Part shown: positions 62,234 through 64,000 of the stretch, one piece after another
Layout of the letters: every line of letters starts with the position of its first letter
How positions within the stretch are numbered: the stretch's first letter is position 1
NCBI GenBank assembly: GCA_017347445.1
Contig: AP021856.1
Location: 2,364,613 to 2,428,612, forward strand
DNA from: Candidatus Brocadia pituitae
GTDB lineage: Bacteria; Planctomycetota; Brocadiia; Brocadiales; Brocadiaceae
Length of the DNA stretch: 64,000 bases
Direction: 5' to 3'
Notes under the pieces: generated by a model
What the model saw: only the letters and a program-made list of their open reading frames with translations
The model's database searches: none
What the model was told of the DNA's origin: nothing
Translations under genes and position numbers: made by a program

Positions 62234-63004
62234 TTATAAAGGACCAGAAATCCCACCGTCCTTGCGAACCCTCCAGAAATGTACCATCATAAGCGCAGAC
62301 GCTATTACAGGTATTGCAATGCAGTGCCAGACGTATGCCCGGAGCAATGCAGGGGCATCAATCGTCGTCCCGCCTAATAATGCGAAACGGACATCATTAT
62401 CGGCCCTCATACCCAAAATATACGCAAACGGACCTTCATGGCCTAAAAAAGGTGTTGCACGCGCCATATTGGTACCTACGGTAATCGCCCAATACCCTAA
62501 CTGATCCCATGGCAGCAAGTAACCGGTAAAACTTAACAAAAATGTGAGAACCAGCAAGATAACGCCAACCACCCAGTTGAACTGTCTCGGCGGTTTGTAC
62601 GAACCAGTTAAAAACACCCTGAACATATGGATGCTTACGGTAATGACCATTGCGTGCGCACCCCACCGGTGTGAATTTCTCAAAAATCTGCCAAACGGTA
62701 CTACATACATTAAATCCACAATATCTGCATATGCCCTGTTCACATCCGGGACGTAATAAAACATTAAAAGAATACCTGTTATTGTTTCAAACAGAAATAT
62801 AAAAAATGTTATCCCTCCCATACACCAGGTAAAACGGAGCTTCGTACCATGTTCCCGCACTTTCGCAGGGTGTAAATGCAACCATACGTTGCTTATGATT
62901 TGAAGAGCCCTGTTCCTCGGAGTATCTGTGTAACCATGGCGAAATACAGACTTCCAAATTTCATTGTCTGTAATTTTTTTTAATAAATCAGGAACTAGCT
63001 TCAT
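62234..63004 (-). CDS. Cytochrome b6-type subunit of the bc-type complex
   Basis: 256 aa with four membrane helices. Two heme b groups are bound by His pairs: [19 protein letters not shown] (13 residues between) and [19 protein letters not shown] (14 between), matching the cytochrome b6 spacing. The C-terminus [12 protein letters not shown] is close to the b6 ending (RKQGISGPL). This subunit oxidises quinol in the membrane, here probably the anammoxosome membrane. The Rieske gene is not in this window; it should lie beyond 64000. Order on the strand: oxidoreductase, cytochrome b6, subunit IV, hexaheme, octaheme. Confidence 0.93.
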   Translation of the reverse strand: MKLVPDLLKKITDNEIWKSVFRHGYTDTPRNRALQIISNVWLHLHPAKVREHGTKLRFTWCMGGITFFIFLFETITGILLMFYYVPDVNRAYADIVDLMYVVPFGRFLRNSHRWGAHAMVITVSIHMFRVFLTGSYKPPRQFNWVVGVILLVLTFLLSFTGYLLPWDQLGYWAITVGTNMARATPFLGHEGPFAYILGMRADNDVRFALLGGTTIDAPALLRAYVWHCIAIPVIASALMMVHFWRVRKDGGISGPL

Positions 63005-63069
63005 GTAAACATTCCTTTCTCCACCATTTTTTCGTACTTTTTCCTCCCCCCATAATAAGAATTATCCTC

Positions 63070-64000
63070 CTATTCCTCCGTTTCTTCGATCGTTTTATTT
63101 ATTTCCTCATTCGGCTTCCAAAGCACACGCTTTAAGGTTATTACGTTCACCGGACAATCTTTACAATTACCGCACCGAATACATACATCGGTATATTTTA
63201 TTACTATTCCGTCCTTACTAACAAACGGTCGATAGTCTTTGCCTTCGTTGCTTACGTCCACTTGCTTTAGAGCGCCGACCGGACACACCAGGCTGCAACG
63301 TCCACAAAGGATACACTCATTGGTTTCCACATTGATACTGAGATCACACTTTAAGCAGCGCAGGGCTTCTATCTTTGCCTGAGATTCGGTAAGACCCAGT
63401 TCAACTAAATCAAAAGTGGACTCTCTCTTCTCAACGGGCAATAACCCCATTTGCTGACGAGGTACAGCATCATAATTTCCTTCCCGTTCGTCAAATTCAT
63501 TCTCTAAAAGGGTAACCCAGACCTTTTCCGCAGGTTTCTTAATTACTTCCCCTCTGATATATTTGTCGATAGAATTTGCTGCGGTATGCCCCTGCGCTAT
63601 GCATTCAATAATGGTACTCGGACCAAGGGTTACGTCTCCCCCGGCAAAAACACCTTGTTTATTGGTCAGGAGATTATCATCCACCGCAATCGTTCCCCAC
63701 TTGGTAACACCCAATCCGTAATTATCTCCCAGGAATGCCAAGTCGGCTTCCTGACTAATTGCGGTGATAATACAATCTGTCTCGATAGTAAATGCAGAAT
63801 CAGGAACTGGCTCAGGCCGCCTCCGTCCACTGCTGTCTGGTTTACCAAGCCTCATTTTAATGCACTCCAGGGCCTTTACCTTTCCATTTTCAGTAACGAC
63901 CCTGACAGGCGCTGACAAGAAATGAAATTGTACCCCTTCATGCTCTGCCTCCTCGATCTCCCACGGCAAAGCCGGCATTTCCTCTCTCGTCCTTCTATAT
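63070..64000 (-). CDS. NAD(P) oxidoreductase, GltD-like, with C-terminal [4Fe-4S] domains (partial)
   Basis: The last 309 codons of a gene that continues past the window edge: the frame is open at the end, reading TREEMPALPWEIEEAEHEGV, a segment of GltD-type flavoproteins. The FAD-binding end motif is GVFAGGDVTLGPSTIIECIAQGHTAA. The C-terminus carries two [4Fe-4S] ferredoxin-like motifs: CILCGRCSLVCP and CIRCGNCKDCP, with an extra CLKCD upstream. It should pass electrons between NAD(P)H and the quinol/cytochrome chain and sits at the head of the cytochrome operon, as in other anammox bc-type clusters. Confidence 0.9.
   Translation of the reverse strand, partial: YRRTREEMPALPWEIEEAEHEGVQFHFLSAPVRVVTENGKVKALECIKMRLGKPDSSGRRRPEPVPDSAFTIETDCIITAISQEADLAFLGDNYGLGVTKWGTIAVDDNLLTNKQGVFAGGDVTLGPSTIIECIAQGHTAANSIDKYIRGEVIKKPAEKVWVTLLENEFDEREGNYDAVPRQQMGLLPVEKRESTFDLVELGLTESQAKIEALRCLKCDLSINVETNECILCGRCSLVCPVGALKQVDVSNEGKDYRPFVSKDGIVIKYTDVCIRCGNCKDCPVNVITLKRVLWKPNEEINKTIEETEE

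Overview
The window looks like chromosome of an anammox planctomycete (Candidatus Brocadia/Jettenia/Kuenenia type). The strongest evidence is the minus-strand block at 58511-64000: an octaheme hydroxylamine-oxidoreductase-like cytochrome, a membrane-anchored hexaheme cytochrome, a split cytochrome b6/subunit IV pair and an Fe-S/FAD NAD(P) oxidoreductase. This gene set is known to me from anammox bc-type complexes. No rRNA, tRNA or CRISPR array was seen.

Layout. 55-8176: signalling (PAS/HD-GYP protein; an operon of ABC-type substrate-binding protein, multi-sensor histidine kinase and NtrC-type regulator). 8604-16922: GH44-like secreted glycosidase, ParA ATPase, KtrA/KtrB potassium uptake, an NnrS-like membrane protein with a DUF1858 domain at each end, and a coiled-coil protein. 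17256-21905: DabB/DabA inorganic-carbon uptake pair. 22674-25773: a possible small zinc protein and a SNF2 helicase with an overlapping zinc-ribbon partner.

26.2-47 kb is an accessory island: an internally deleted IS1380-like element, at least six toxin-antitoxin modules (three ParE/RelE-type pairs around 28.6-31.1 kb, a RelE pair at 34.7 kb, a DUF433/DUF5615 pair and a HicBA pair), a RayT (REP-associated tyrosine transposase) gene with REP-like hairpin units, one full-length group II intron and two 5' fragments of another, a 416-bp direct repeat bracketing a toxin-antitoxin pair, and a giant NHL/RHS gene broken by an amber codon and by a complete IS4-family insertion with a 9-bp target duplication. 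Two toxin-antitoxin modules are also broken: hicA by a frameshift, and the DUF433 antitoxin by an in-frame stop.

47298-52213 is the most interesting part: a small peptide gene followed by an HPr-kinase-like protein, a radical SAM enzyme, a PqqD-like recognition protein, a lasso-type B2 leader protease and a nucleotidyltransferase. The peptide carries a lasso-type leader signature (F/YxxPxLxxxGxxxxxT), but its short core has no Asp/Glu and no lasso cyclase gene is present. I read this as a RiPP pathway that reuses lasso leader-processing parts with radical SAM chemistry.

52381-58261: bacterioferritin, two secreted proteins of unknown role (one Reeler-like with a CX4CH motif), an FHA-trypsin membrane protease, hypoxanthine phosphoribosyltransferase, a TPR lipoprotein and agmatinase. 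The window ends inside the NAD(P) oxidoreductase gene.
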